Of a DNA stretch of 64,000 nucleotides, positions 21,458 to 31,818 are shown piece by piece. Under the pieces are notes generated by a model. The model made no database searches and was not told the DNA's origin. It worked only from the letters and a program-made list of their open reading frames with translations. A program made the translations under genes and the position numbers. Location of the stretch: positions 310,001-374,000 of the forward strand of contig NC_085920.1 in assembly GCF_035222485.1 (NCBI RefSeq), written 5' to 3'. The first letter of the stretch is position 1; every line of letters begins with the position of its first letter. Source of the DNA: Podospora pseudoanserina. Lineage: Eukaryota; Ascomycota; Sordariomycetes; Sordariales; Podosporaceae.

Positions 21458-22241
21458 TTACAAGACACTGAATTCAGCCCCCCCTCGGACATATCTAATC
21501 GCAGTCAATAGTGCCGGATAGAACCCATCAGCGATCTTTTGAATCCCGGACGAGCTGGCATGTATACCATCATACAAATCCACCTCGGCATCGAAACCAG
21601 TGAACAAGTCGACGACCCAGATCGGACTCGACGTGGTGTTTTGGCTGGCCGCCCAAGCAGGAATCGCTTTGTTCAGCTCTTTGACCTGCTCGTTCTTTTC
21701 CGCGCTCAGCCCAAGCGGGATAATCTGCGCCACCTATTTCTCGTGTCAATCCTGCAGTCTCTTGGCCGGCCAAAATTCCAACGGTACTCACGATAATTCT
21801 CATATTTGGATTCCGGCCCCTCATCTGCCCCACAAGCGTGCTATACGCCCGTAGCAACTCCTCCGTCCTCGGCTTTCCTCGCACGATATCCACTGTGCCC
21901 AAGTGCATAGTCACCACATCGGCAGGGTTCATGGCCAACCACTCGGACACTCGACCCTCATTGGCCATTTGGATGGCGGGGAAGCCGGGGTGTCCTTCGT
22001 GATCGCGGTCGAATTCGGAGTCGTCGCAGATCTCGCCTGCGCGCTCACCACCGACGAGGTCGACGGAGTCGTAGAGGTCGGGGTCATTTTGGAGGCGGAG
22101 GTAGATCCAGGCTCGCCAGCAGCCATAGTCGGTTATCGAGTCGCCTAAGGGCATCCATCTGACTGTTTTATGGGATTGCCTTGGCAGGGAAAGGGACAGA
22201 ACACACGGAAGGAGCAGGGCGGTGATTGTCGAAGGTTTCAT
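21458..22241 (-). CDS. secreted SGNH/GDSL hydrolase (CE3-like)
   Basis: Two exons, 22241-21792 and 21733-21458, joined in phase (GTGAGT donor, TAG acceptor), giving 241 residues. A signal peptide covers about residues 1-20 (STITALLLPCVLSLSL). Block I is MPLGDSITDYG with Ser35 as nucleophile. The last block DGIHASSSGIQKIADGF supplies the Asp and His. Block III reads HLGTVDI, where related carbohydrate esterases have Asn before the Asp; the Val is unusual and may weaken the oxyanion hole. Likely an extracellular esterase or deacetylase on plant polysaccharide. Downstream of, and on the same strand as, the CmcJ-like gene. Confidence 0.85.
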
Positions 22242-22520
22242 TGTGAACGGTGATCGGTTTGTGGGGTTGGGGTGGTTGAAGAGTGGAAGAGGCGACAGGG
22301 CGGCTCGGGGGGTGGTATAGCGATGGATTGTTTACCCGGCGGGAGATATCCGGGATCAGCAAAAAGAACTGCAATATTAATGCGGAGTACTTTGTCCGAA
22401 ATGATCAACTCAAAAGTGAGAAGTCTAAAGCTGCTTTCATTACATCTTGCCCCATTATCATATCCAGTTCAATCTACATCTCCCATCCCGACCCGCCTTT
22501 TTAGTCTTGTCGTCAACCAT

Positions 22521-23519
22521 CTACTCATAAAACACCAAGCACCTCACCTCGATACTCTCCCTCCCCGGTGTGCCCTCAGGCGTCTGGGGGTCAACAAAAG
22601 CCGTGTGCGGCGTCAGCCCGGCAACACCCTTCTTCCCACCAGGCAACCGATCCCCCCAGGAGTCAAAGCACTTGATGAACATGGCCTCCCCGGGCGTCAT
22701 ATCCTTGATGTAATACAACTTGTGCGACTCATTGGGCAGTACACCATATGTCTCCCCCTTGACTTCATACCCCTCAAGCGAGTCGAGTGTTTCCTGGGAC
22801 GGCCGGACTTCCTTGCCTCTGTCGTCGTCATCCCCGTCGTCGCGCTTGGGGTAAAGTAAGCTGACAGCCACGAAATCTTCAGGGGCAGTGGTGCGGTAGT
22901 CGATCACGGCGAGGGGAAAGTCGGTAGCAGGGTGGCGGATGGGTCTCCAGACGTTGATGAGCTGGTAGCGCTTTTGGAGGAGGGCATCTGCTTCTTCCTT
23001 GGGAGTGACATGTCGCCTGACTCTGGCCTCGGCAGCTTTGGGTGTCTGATCAACGTGGACTTGCTGGACCGGCTGGCGGGCGGCGCCGGGGTCGTGCCTG
23101 CGGATGGTGTGGTCAAAGATCTCGATGCGCTTGATCTTTTGGCCGCTGTGCTGGAGTCTTTCTCTCAGGAGGGCTTCCACCTCGGCGTAGTATTTGGTGC
23201 GGACGGTCTTGTCGTCCTCGAAATCTTCTGGGGTGGTGGCGGAGGGGGAGCGGTAGACTGCGAAGCCGGCTACGTCGATGTCGGCACCAAAGGAGCCAAC
23301 TTTGGAGTGGATGTCCAGGCAGTCGGAAAAGTTGGTGACGTCCTTGGTGACGGTTTTACGGCTGTAAGAGGTGTGGTCGACGTCGACTTTGGCCCATGGC
23401 GCTACACCAGCGGTGATGCTGGCTGGGTCGAGGTAGCGGAAGGTACTGCTGGTCATTTTGCGGGCTGTGACTTGTCTGAGGAGTTTTTGTGATGATATTA
23501 TAGGACGAAAGGCGCGCAT
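22521..23519 (-). CDS. CmcJ/NvfI/AsaB-like oxygenase family protein
   Basis: Single-exon 332-residue protein. It resembles the fungal family that includes AsaB, CTB9-like and NvfI proteins, earlier named after the cephamycin protein CmcJ. The motif QQVHVDQTPKAAEARVRRH contains His155 and Asp157, the likely metal-binding HxD pair. Further family-like blocks are QLINVWRPI, YGVLPNESHKLYYIKDMTPGEAMFIKCFDS and HTAFVDPQTPEGTPGRESIEVR. The first 22 residues (MRAFRPIISSQKLLRQVTAR) look like a mitochondrial leader, or translation starts at Met22. Family members act on secondary metabolites as Fe/2-oxoglutarate enzymes. Neighbours are an SGNH hydrolase and a TmpA-like gene, but no synthase gene is in the window. 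Confidence 0.85.
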   Translation of the reverse strand: MRAFRPIISSQKLLRQVTARKMTSSTFRYLDPASITAGVAPWAKVDVDHTSYSRKTVTKDVTNFSDCLDIHSKVGSFGADIDVAGFAVYRSPSATTPEDFEDDKTVRTKYYAEVEALLRERLQHSGQKIKRIEIFDHTIRRHDPGAARQPVQQVHVDQTPKAAEARVRRHVTPKEEADALLQKRYQLINVWRPIRHPATDFPLAVIDYRTTAPEDFVAVSLLYPKRDDGDDDDRGKEVRPSQETLDSLEGYEVKGETYGVLPNESHKLYYIKDMTPGEAMFIKCFDSWGDRLPGGKKGVAGLTPHTAFVDPQTPEGTPGRESIEVRCLVFYE

Positions 23520-24145
23520 TAATGGGTTGAAAGTCAGTAAGTTACCTTGTCACGTCACTGAAGCCTTTTGAGATAGCGGGGTGATGGCCTCTTAAATTCC
23601 AGCGCGGGGTTGCACATGCCGGCTCCACACCCGACAATTATCGTGATTAGTAATGTGGGATGGCTGAGCTGATCTGGTGGATTACGTGGCTGTTTAACAA
23701 AGCAATTCTTATCATCAATCGCTTGTCTTGGATTATCCTCTTTTCCTGGGCGTTCAATCTGTATTCTGGACGGAAGAAGCCCAAACGGCGCACATATCAA
23801 GTCTGATGTGCCCCTGCACCAACGTGGATTGACGTCATCCCCCAATCACGCCTTATCGGAGATAAGATCTCAGCAGAGGCATAGCTTCTCCCCTCTCAGC
23901 ACTCTGCACTTGGTTAGGACTGCGAAGCTTTAAAGTAATTCCAGAAGCTGAATTTATCTTCCTGCCGAAACGCTTCAAAAATAAAACAATACCCTGTCCT
24001 CCCAACAGGATCATGCCTCCTTCTCCAGATGCCATCCCAAACGAGCAACCCATAATGACAAGGCCAATAACTACAATTTCCAATCCCAAAATCCAAAACC
24101 AAAATATGCACAAGAACCAGCCAACCAAAAACTCCAACCGCCAAA
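23520..24145. other. intergenic, nothing recognised
   Basis: About 620 bases between two minus-strand genes. Frames here are shadows. Confidence 0.5.
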
Positions 24146-25627
24146 CTAACTGTCAAAAATAGGCCCATACGCCAAAATTCCCCTCATCTCCAACCCAAAC
24201 ACCACCTCCTTCGTCACCGCCGGGTTGCTAATCACGCAAACCGCCTCGGCGTCAAACTCCTTGACCAACCTCAACACCTGCGGCAGCATCTCCTCCCTCT
24301 TCCCCTTCTCGCTCGTATCGATAATTACGGGGTTCTGGTCCATCCTGCTGACCAAATCCAGCGTCCTCTGCCCATATGTCTTGAGCGGGCTCCTCGTCTG
24401 CCACAATACCCTCATACTAGGCCTGTTCTCATCCGCCAAAAAGGACAGGCACGGCCCGATCCCGCTGCCGGTTGTGACAACGATGATGCGGCTGAACATG
24501 CGAAAGACATACCCGAATCCATACGTTGGCACACCCCTCTTCCACAGCTTGGTTGGTTGAGCGATAATAGTGTCTTTGGTCCAGTCGCCCACCCGCGAGA
24601 CGATGCAGCTGAACTTTGTATTTTCTAAGGCGGTGTCCTTAACATTATCGAAGCGGTCGGGGAAGCAAGCGAAAGAATGCCAGTCTTTGAGGGGGTGCTT
24701 AGCGACTTGGATGCCTTGACCAAACTTGACGGTAGTGTGATCAAAGTGAAGTCTGATGGCGTGGGGGGAAAGGGGTTCAGGAGTGACGGTTACTTTGCGG
24801 AGGAGCAACCAGGGGTGGATTGTGGCTGCTGTCAAGAGGATCAAGATCCAAAAGGCCGGGAGGTTGAGGAGGAATTTTTCTAGGGACGGTTCTTGTGTGC
24901 CGAGGAGGGAGATTACTACCCAAAAGAGGGCCAGAATTCCCCAATTGGCGAAGCGGTGGACTAGCTCGAAGACGTCGTGGTGTTTTCTCCGGATGGTGGG
25001 GTGGGCCACCACGATGATGGAGAGGAGGAGGGCGAAGACGGAGTAGATCAGGGCTAGGACGATAATGCTTATAGGGTTGGCGGTGGCGGGGTTGAATTGG
25101 TAGGTGTAGGTGCCCGCGAATCCGATGTACCAGATGAGGGAAGCGACGCCAGTGCCGCTATGGACACCGCCGAGGTGAAAAATGCGGCAGGCGAGGCGTT
25201 TGATTGTTGTCGGGGCTGAACGCGGGACAGAACCAAAGATGAGGTAGAGTAGGTTGAGGACGAGCGGTTGCCGGCAGAGGCCACATACGGCGAGGTTGAT
25301 GGCTGAGGCATTGACCAAGTCGAGAGGCTCGGCACCTCTGACAAGGTAGATGATCAGAGGAATAATGTTGCCGATGAAGGCGAGGGTGAATAGGCGGCGG
25401 TAGACGTTGAGGGCTGTGTACCGGATGAAGCCGAGGCGCTTTCGTAATGGTTCCTCTTCTGGTGTGGTCTGGGCTTCGAGGTCTGCTTTCTCTTTCAATG
25501 GGGAGGGGAGGGAGGAGAGGTCTGAATCTGTTGGTGATACTGGATAGGAGAGGTCTATCCTGGTCTCGATGATCTCATCTTTCTTCCAGTCCTTCTCCCC
25601 GTAAACAACTACTGTCCTGTCTTCCAT
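24146..25627 (-). CDS. TmpA-like integral membrane flavo-reductase-related protein
   Basis: Single exon, 493 residues. A cytosolic N-terminus (about 1-65) is followed by six hydrophobic segments between about 70 and 270 (LFTLAFIGNIIPLIIYL, GVASLIWYIGFAGTY, ISIIVLALIYSVFALLLSIIVV, WGILALFWVVISLLG, FWILILLTAATI). The soluble C-terminus contains IIVVTTGSGIGPCLSF, the NAD(P)-binding Gly-rich motif of the ferredoxin-reductase fold, and KLWKRGVPTYGFGYVF. This matches the membrane protein class that includes TmpA of Aspergillus nidulans, a relative of ferric reductases linked to conidiation signalling. Histidines that could hold haem are few, so the electron path is unclear. The family call is firm at group level only. 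Confidence 0.78.
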   Translation of the reverse strand: MEDRTVVVYGEKDWKKDEIIETRIDLSYPVSPTDSDLSSLPSPLKEKADLEAQTTPEEEPLRKRLGFIRYTALNVYRRLFTLAFIGNIIPLIIYLVRGAEPLDLVNASAINLAVCGLCRQPLVLNLLYLIFGSVPRSAPTTIKRLACRIFHLGGVHSGTGVASLIWYIGFAGTYTYQFNPATANPISIIVLALIYSVFALLLSIIVVAHPTIRRKHHDVFELVHRFANWGILALFWVVISLLGTQEPSLEKFLLNLPAFWILILLTAATIHPWLLLRKVTVTPEPLSPHAIRLHFDHTTVKFGQGIQVAKHPLKDWHSFACFPDRFDNVKDTALENTKFSCIVSRVGDWTKDTIIAQPTKLWKRGVPTYGFGYVFRMFSRIIVVTTGSGIGPCLSFLADENRPSMRVLWQTRSPLKTYGQRTLDLVSRMDQNPVIIDTSEKGKREEMLPQVLRLVKEFDAEAVCVISNPAVTKEVVFGLEMRGILAYGPIFDS

Positions 25628-27110
25628 TGTGGAGATATATGTGTGAGGTCACTAGACAAGCAAGAATAACAACTTGGTTAAGAAAGGACGGTTGATATTC
25701 CCTCTATGAAAGAAAAGGCAGCACCCAGCACTATTTGTACCACCAACCTGGACACCACTCTGGATCCCTTTCATTGCCTCTCCACCACAGGGCTTCCTGA
25801 TCCGACTCCCTCCTTCCTATCTGGTATCATCCTCCCTCGCCATATGCCGACATGAGAGTGTGTGACGGTGATGATGATGATGATGACGGTGTGGTATTAT
25901 GGAGTTGGCGGAACTTGCCGGAATCTAGTAAACCATACATTGGAGGCTCAGGAATGCACGTCGGAGTTTCTCTTGCTGACACTGTACTCTCGGCCCAGCC
26001 CGGAGATGGTTTCTCCGGAGTCACACACGGCAGCCGACCCACATCGTCGGCGACCATTCCGGTGGAATTTTCGGGCGTTGTGCCACAACCGCTCAGCTGG
26101 GTCTGCCATGATTTTACATCCAACACGCACAGAGGTGGGTGCGCCGATCATCTGACGGCTCGTGAATTAGGACGGCGATGACTTGTGTTGTGCAGTGATG
26201 ATTACGCCCCTCCCAATCGGAGTTTGAGCTTCCCTTCATCAACCATCACATTATTCCCGAATCCCTCTGTTGAGGCGAAATGTCGTTGAATCACCTACTC
26301 TCTTTGTGTGTCCGGCCGAGAGTTGCCCGGTATGTGACGTGGAACGTGTTGTCAATACAACCTCGATGGCCCTTGACTCACATGGGATGATGGGATGATG
26401 GGATGATGAGATGATGTAGAGCCTCCCTCATGTACCTTGGCCCCAATCACGTGTGTATGAGACCACGCAAGCCCCCAAAATGCAGCCAGTTTTCCAGACC
26501 ACATATACCAAAGTACCTTTACCATGGGCAAATCACCCTGCCGTGTCTCAACCGAGGACTTGATAATTTTGTGAGTGAGCACAGACTCTATCATGTCGAT
26601 TAAACCCTCCCTAGACCCCGAATTCAGGGTCGTCCACCACCTACCCATGTCGAAAAAAATGTAACGGTAATGGAAGGGAACCAAAACAGTTTGACCGATC
26701 GAGAGCGAGCAGGATGATGCAGTCAATTGTTGGCAGTTTGAGTGAGGTGTGTGTGGGCGGCGTCCCCCTTCATTTGTTCGGAGTCCGGACAAACTTGACA
26801 CTGTGACAGTCACTTCAGCCAACAGACATCTCGTCGCCTTTTCCACATCCCAACAGCTGTCTCCTCCAAGACACCGCCTGCATCTTACGGTCCGGCAATG
26901 CAATGCAATGCAATGCAGCTGAGCTGAAGAAGCCCATCCAGGGCCCGCTCGGTGCCCACTTCTGGTCCCCACCCCCAAAAGGTTTTCCCTAGGGCAAACA
27001 AACCACACGCACACAATACAGCACGACACAGGGTGACAGGGACACACTTTTCTTCGACACAACCCCAAAATCCGCTCACAAAGTCATCAATCCAATCGGA
27101 ACCATCCTCA
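25628..27110. other. 1.5 kb gap with simple repeats
   Basis: No gene supported. Simple repeats: GAT triplets at 25869-25887, a TGGGATGA repeat at about 26384-26415, and about four CAATG pentamers at 26897-26917. A 238-codon open frame on the minus strand (26352-27068) has a Cys/His-rich composition typical of chance translation. Confidence 0.5.
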
Positions 27111-27202
27111 TCGGGTATGGTGTAGCGGTAACATAGTTGACTCTCACTTCTCAGAAGTGTCTATTCTCTCAACAGCCCCGGGTTCGACTCCCGGTATCCG
27201 AG
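27111..27202 (+). tRNA. tRNA-Glu(CUC) with intron
   Basis: Acceptor stem TCGGGTA/TATCCGA with one G-U pair, D arm GTGT/ACAT, anticodon stem GTTGA/TCAAC, and T arm CCGGG/CCCGG with loop TTCGACT. The anticodon CTC is at 27143-27145 in a CTCTCA-C loop. A 21-nt intron (27147-27167) sits after position 37, the usual nuclear tRNA intron site. A CTTCTTTTT run just downstream can end Pol III transcription. Confidence 0.93.
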
Positions 27203-27465
27203 TCCCAACTTCTTTTTGCATTGTCTCATCTGGACAATGAGACACGGCACCGAGAGAATCATCTCGAACAATGATCGGAGACAGAAATCATGCCATATGT
27301 TTTTTTGTTTGGCCGATTGTTGTCTAGCTGAATGTACATGGTGAGGTAGATGCACCGAGAAATGAAGAAAGAATTTCAAGAAAGAAGGCGTCTACCCAAA
27401 GTCCGACCTGACCAAGAGAAAAGAAACAGACCCCTGATCCCGTTCGGCGGGCCCAACAAAAGAAA

Positions 27466-29268
27466 CTAATAGGCATCCACCAAAAAACTGTCCAGCTTAG
27501 GAGTAAAGAACTCGAAGCTCTGCTGGTCAAAGACACACTGCAGCTCCTCTTCGTCCTCACTTTGCTGTTGCCCCTTACCCTTCCCCTTTCCTTTCCCCCT
27601 GCCCTTGCCATCACTTCCATTGTTGCCGCCCCAAACAGGTCTCAGAGGAAACCCGCAAATCCCCTCCTTCTCTCCCTTCTTCTCACCGCCCTGCACAATC
27701 CCCTCCAATCTCTCAAAATCCTTCCCCTCCTCCACCCACTCCATCAAACTCTTCAGCACCTCTGTTGGCCACGCCGCGCTGTTGGGCTTAAACACCCCCA
27801 GAGGATCCACCGTCCCAGGATCGCAGTGCCCACCTCCAGGCACCAAAAACAGCTTGTTCCATTTCGACATCTCGGCGTAACCTTGCTGCATGCCCAAACC
27901 AGGGTACATCGTCTTCCTGACCTTGTCTTGATACATGGTTGATGAAACCGCCGGAATCGCAGCATCAGCCTCCCCATGCCAGAATATCATCTTTCCACCG
28001 TTGGACTTGAACGGCGTGAGATCCGGCCAGAGAGTATAGATGCCAGAAAGGTACTTGGCCATTGAATCGTTGACCCACTCGCGGACAATATCAGGGCTGA
28101 CTTCATCCAGGGGCAAGGTAGGAGAGTAGACTTCCTTGATCAGCAAATTGACCACCGCTGGGGAGAGAGGGTTGGGGAACGGCTCGAGTTGGTTCGTGGC
28201 GGGGTTGAGGATTGTGATAGAGTCACCAAACTCCACCGAGGGAGCAAAGAATGGGTGGATGAGCTTGTTGTTGGAGTCGTACATGCCGCGCCAGGTCTCG
28301 GCTGCCACGGCGGCGGCTTTGGCGGAAACAGTGCCGGCGATGGGTGGCTGGCCAAGCTGGGGAACAGCGGAGCAGTTGTAGGGTTTTCCAATCGAGGACG
28401 AGGCATTGAAGCGGGCGAAGCAGAGATCCGTGCGTGCGACTACGCCGTCGGTTTTGCCGTCGAGGGGGTCGCAGAAGGCAATAGCATCGGCGGTGATGCG
28501 TGAGAGCTCGCAAACAGAGGGAAAGTAGTTGAGCTTGCGCTGAGAAAGAGGGCCGTGGTAGTGGAAGATAGGATGTCGGAACGCAGGGGAACCAACAGAA
28601 ATTCCGTCAAAGGTCGTGCCGTATTTTTGGACTTGAGACATACCCTCGCGCCCACCTTCGGAGCAGCCGTGGAAGTAGGAGTAGATCTTGGTCGAGTTGG
28701 AGGCATTGTAGAACTTGCGGGTAAGCTCCTTGCCGAGAACAGTCATTTCGTGCATTGCCCTGTAGGAGTAGGCGATGAGGGCATCGTAGTTCATGGCGCC
28801 GTTGCCGTAGAGGATAACACGGCTGAGGTCGGAGTCGAAACCGCCGAAGCCGGCATCGGTCGTGATGGAGACAGCGCCATAGCTGAGACCAGTTGCGAGT
28901 CCTCGTGCGCCCAAAGTCATGGATAGCCCTCCTCCTCCTGTAGCCAGGAAACGCTTCTTGAACTGGGCGGGATTTGGAAGGTAGAGCCAGAGATTGACTC
29001 GGTCAGTAGGGCGGCCGACATGGCGGTAGGCGAAAGTGACGTTGCAAAAGTCGCGACCGGTGGCGCCAGGATGGGTGCTGTCTGGTGGAGCAGTGAAGTT
29101 GGTGACAGCCTGGGCTGTGACAGAACCGGCGATTAGTTCGAGTCCTGGGAAGAAGTCTGGTGCCGGAAGAGACGATTCAACAAAAGCCGTCGTGCAGACA
29201 TCGGGAAGGCTCGAACTGGATGTGGATGCTACAAGGCCAGCCACTGCCAAATATTTTAGAATTCCCAT
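27466..29268 (-). CDS. tannase / feruloyl esterase family protein, secreted
   Basis: Single exon, 600 residues, close to the usual length of fungal tannase-family enzymes. Signal peptide about 1-20 (ILKYLAVAGLVASTSSSS). The nucleophile motif HGCSEGGREGM contains the Cys-Ser pair, and GGGHCDPG holds the His-Cys pair, the CS-D-HC arrangement of this family; a lid domain lies between. YGAVSITTDAGFGG and GGGGLSMTLG are typical N-terminal core strands. Many N-x-S/T sites fit a secreted glycoprotein. Near the C-terminus is an odd insertion, GKGRGKGKGKGKG plus QQQ (about residues 560-575). Releases ferulate or gallate from plant material; the exact substrate cannot be told. Confidence 0.92.
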   Translation of the reverse strand: MGILKYLAVAGLVASTSSSSLPDVCTTAFVESSLPAPDFFPGLELIAGSVTAQAVTNFTAPPDSTHPGATGRDFCNVTFAYRHVGRPTDRVNLWLYLPNPAQFKKRFLATGGGGLSMTLGARGLATGLSYGAVSITTDAGFGGFDSDLSRVILYGNGAMNYDALIAYSYRAMHEMTVLGKELTRKFYNASNSTKIYSYFHGCSEGGREGMSQVQKYGTTFDGISVGSPAFRHPIFHYHGPLSQRKLNYFPSVCELSRITADAIAFCDPLDGKTDGVVARTDLCFARFNASSSIGKPYNCSAVPQLGQPPIAGTVSAKAAAVAAETWRGMYDSNNKLIHPFFAPSVEFGDSITILNPATNQLEPFPNPLSPAVVNLLIKEVYSPTLPLDEVSPDIVREWVNDSMAKYLSGIYTLWPDLTPFKSNGGKMIFWHGEADAAIPAVSSTMYQDKVRKTMYPGLGMQQGYAEMSKWNKLFLVPGGGHCDPGTVDPLGVFKPNSAAWPTEVLKSLMEWVEEGKDFERLEGIVQGGEKKGEKEGICGFPLRPVWGGNNGSDGKGRGKGKGKGKGQQQSEDEEELQCVFDQQSFEFFTPKLDSFLVDAY

Positions 29269-29829
29269 TGCGACTCAGGGTTGCTGCAAGTTGTCGAGCT
29301 GCCTGAAGAGGAAACAGCAACTCAGTCAAGGTGCATTATCTGGATATTTGTAGAACATCCCCTTGGTTTTCCCGAGGAAGCCTGGATGCTTGGCAAACAA
29401 GTCAATGGCTTCAGAAAGGGAGGAATTGACTGGAACTTTTCCATGACAACGTCATCAGACAAGGGAGCAACTAGGAGAGAAATTAAACAAGCGCTGCTTG
29501 ATGCTGTACAACTATGTACCTTGTTGGTCTCTCTCCTGCAATGCGAAGTACGGGTTATACGAGATACGAGATGCGGCCTAGACAGGGGTAGGCAAGCCCC
29601 CACTTTGAAGCTGTCCCCACGCAGCACAACACGCACCAACCCCCATTTAGCCAGGATGGTGTAACCCCACCTCTCCTGCTTCATGTTGAAAGGATCTCGT
29701 AGCACGCTGAGTTGGCATGAAATATTGAAGGAGCTGAAAGCTAGTAGGTTGTTGATCCATCGAGGCTATGCGTCGAGAAACGAAATGACTGTGAGAAGTT
29801 GACAAAGCACCATGCAAACAACACCATTT
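29269..29829. other. intergenic, nothing recognised
   Basis: Promoter side of the tannase-family gene and 3' flank of the DUF6594-like gene. Confidence 0.45.
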
Positions 29830-31092
29830 TCAAGACGAGGATGCCCCCCTCGCGATACCACCACCTTCAGATTCCGTGCTCAACCCCAGAAACAGCACAA
29901 GAACAGCTGAATAGGTAGCTGTGACCCCCAGCGCCGTGACATTGGAAGTTTGCTGCGAAAATCCCACCACGACGGCAAATATGAGAACCGAAACCCCCGT
30001 GACAATGAGACAACGCAAGTCCCGGGAAAGAGAACCATGGTGACAATCGGAACGATAACAAGCACCCCTCCACAAAGCACCAAGATGAAACGCACGAGAG
30101 AATCGACCAAGAACGAGACTTCTTTGGGTGGTCTTTTGGAAACAAAGTCGACCCACCTTCGGCGTCGTTCAGCTTCGGTGTATGTCGCTCTAACAGGCAA
30201 GACTTTGCCTACAAGCCTCACCAACAACCTCCGGAATGTGCTGTCTTTGCGGTTGGATTGATCTTCCTCCATCGACTTCCAGTCCGAGGAATCATGACTG
30301 AGATCATAGCCAAATTCGTTTTCGAATTGATCCCTCAGTGTGTTCATCTTTGCCAACCCGTCGGGAGAGATGGATTCCACTCCACCAATGATTGTCTTCT
30401 TGCTGGAAATGTACTCGTAGTTACGGATGGCATCGGCTGCGAATTGGAAATAAGTGTGTTAGCACCCCTTCTCGTCATGAGATCTCGAGGCATAATTCCA
30501 CGTGTTCTCGACGAAGGGCTCAAATTCGTGTGGCTTGGTGTCATTCCAAATTTGCACTGGCTGTGTCTCATTGGTCTCGATTGTTGAGTTCACCGTTTGT
30601 CGAGCAGTTTCACTCGCTACAGACTCATAGGCCTTGCCAATACTGTAGCGCAGTGATTCTCCCAAAGCATCCTGGGTGAGGTTACCTATCTGGTAACGTG
30701 GTCTTGCACCAACAGAATGAGTAAATCCGGTTGAAAAGGATTCATCTAGCTCGGACTGGTTTATTCCTGCTTTGTGAGTCGGCCACGGAAGTGGAGTAGT
30801 GAGGATGCCTGGGACTGATCGTCACGCCCGCTGGATCGAGCTTTCGATATGACAACGTAGCCTCCCTTCCAGAGATTTGAGAAAGACTTTGGTGAATGTT
30901 TCGGAGTCATTTTGGGTGGGTGAGTCGTGTAAAGCAATCTCGAGCTTTTCGTTGACCTGTTGGGTTAACTGTTCTACCAATTGTATCATGTGCGAATGTC
31001 CCATTTCTCGTTCGAGTGCAGAATCAAGCGATTTCTGCCAAGCTTTGGCCTTTGACTGTTGCCTGCTCTCTGTGTGGATCTTTGAAGCTTAA
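29830..31092 (-). pseudogene. DUF6594-like membrane protein gene with a frameshift
   Basis: Several coding blocks on the minus strand. The N-terminal block (about 31090-30822) holds a charged helix (QLVEQLTQQVNEKLEIAL). A middle block (about 30780-30500) reads QDALGESLRYSIGKAYESVA. After an intron with a CTAAC branch and CGCAG acceptor near 30440-30470 comes RNYEYISSKKTIIGG. The C-terminal block contains DFVSKRPPKEVSF, helix FILVLCGGVLVIVPIVTMVL, then LIVTGVSVLIFAVVVGF and ATYSAVLVLFLGL. This ending, with three closely spaced helices, is typical of fungal DUF6594 proteins. The frame shifts by one base near 30018 between the first and second helices with no room for an intron. It is probably a pseudogene, or a sequence error. 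Function of the family is unknown. Confidence 0.55.
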
Positions 31093-31818
31093 GACAGAAG
31101 TCTTTCAAACACCTGGTCTAGAAAGAGAGGATCTGACACATCGGGTCTAGTGTCCATGGTGCCTTGGGTTTACAAATGTTACGGTCTCTAAACTGGAGGA
31201 AATGGAAACGGTGGTGGAAGAGCTGAAGGTGAAGTTGACCTGGCTTTTGATGAACTCAACAGTAAATGTTTTGAACGGGGTTGAGTTGAGAACGAGGCAG
31301 GCGACCTGGAAGCACGTGCCATCTTGCGGCTGGACGCCTGGTCGAGTTGCCCGGACCAATCAATCGTTTGACCTGGAGTCTCTATGTATCTTTCATGTTA
31401 AATTTCCCTAAGCTGAGCCATCGAGGTGAGGTGGAAAAGGAAGGCTGGAAAGCTGTACCAGAAAATGTTTGATCAAATTGATCGTTCACCCGTCTTCCCA
31501 GTCATTCCTTCAACGTCTTAGCAACCAGAGTTTGGACATCAGGTAAAGTGTCGTATTTCTTGCCTGATGACTAACCAATGATCAAGGTCCTCGGGTACTT
31601 GGAGGAACTCGATTCGCTGTTTGCTGAAAAGATGAAGCGTGCCGCATATGCAGCTATCCACGAGTCAGAAGGAGCATGATGGGCCTCAGTGCTGCTACCC
31701 AAAGGGTATGCTTTATACACGACATACCCCGCACTCTCTTCATTCTTTTCCCTGCCAGTGCTAATCCGTGAGCCCATCTCCGTTGCCCAAGAGTCTCGAG
31801 ATATCCTTGAGTGTGAAC
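31093..31818. other. intergenic, nothing recognised
   Basis: Divergent promoter region between the DUF6594-like gene and the CCCH-RBR gene. No supported frame. Confidence 0.45.

Noticed and set aside
26352-27068. 238-codon minus-strand open frame before the tRNA-Glu gene
   Set aside because: Cys/His/Ser-rich chance composition, contains translated simple repeats, no family-like blocks.
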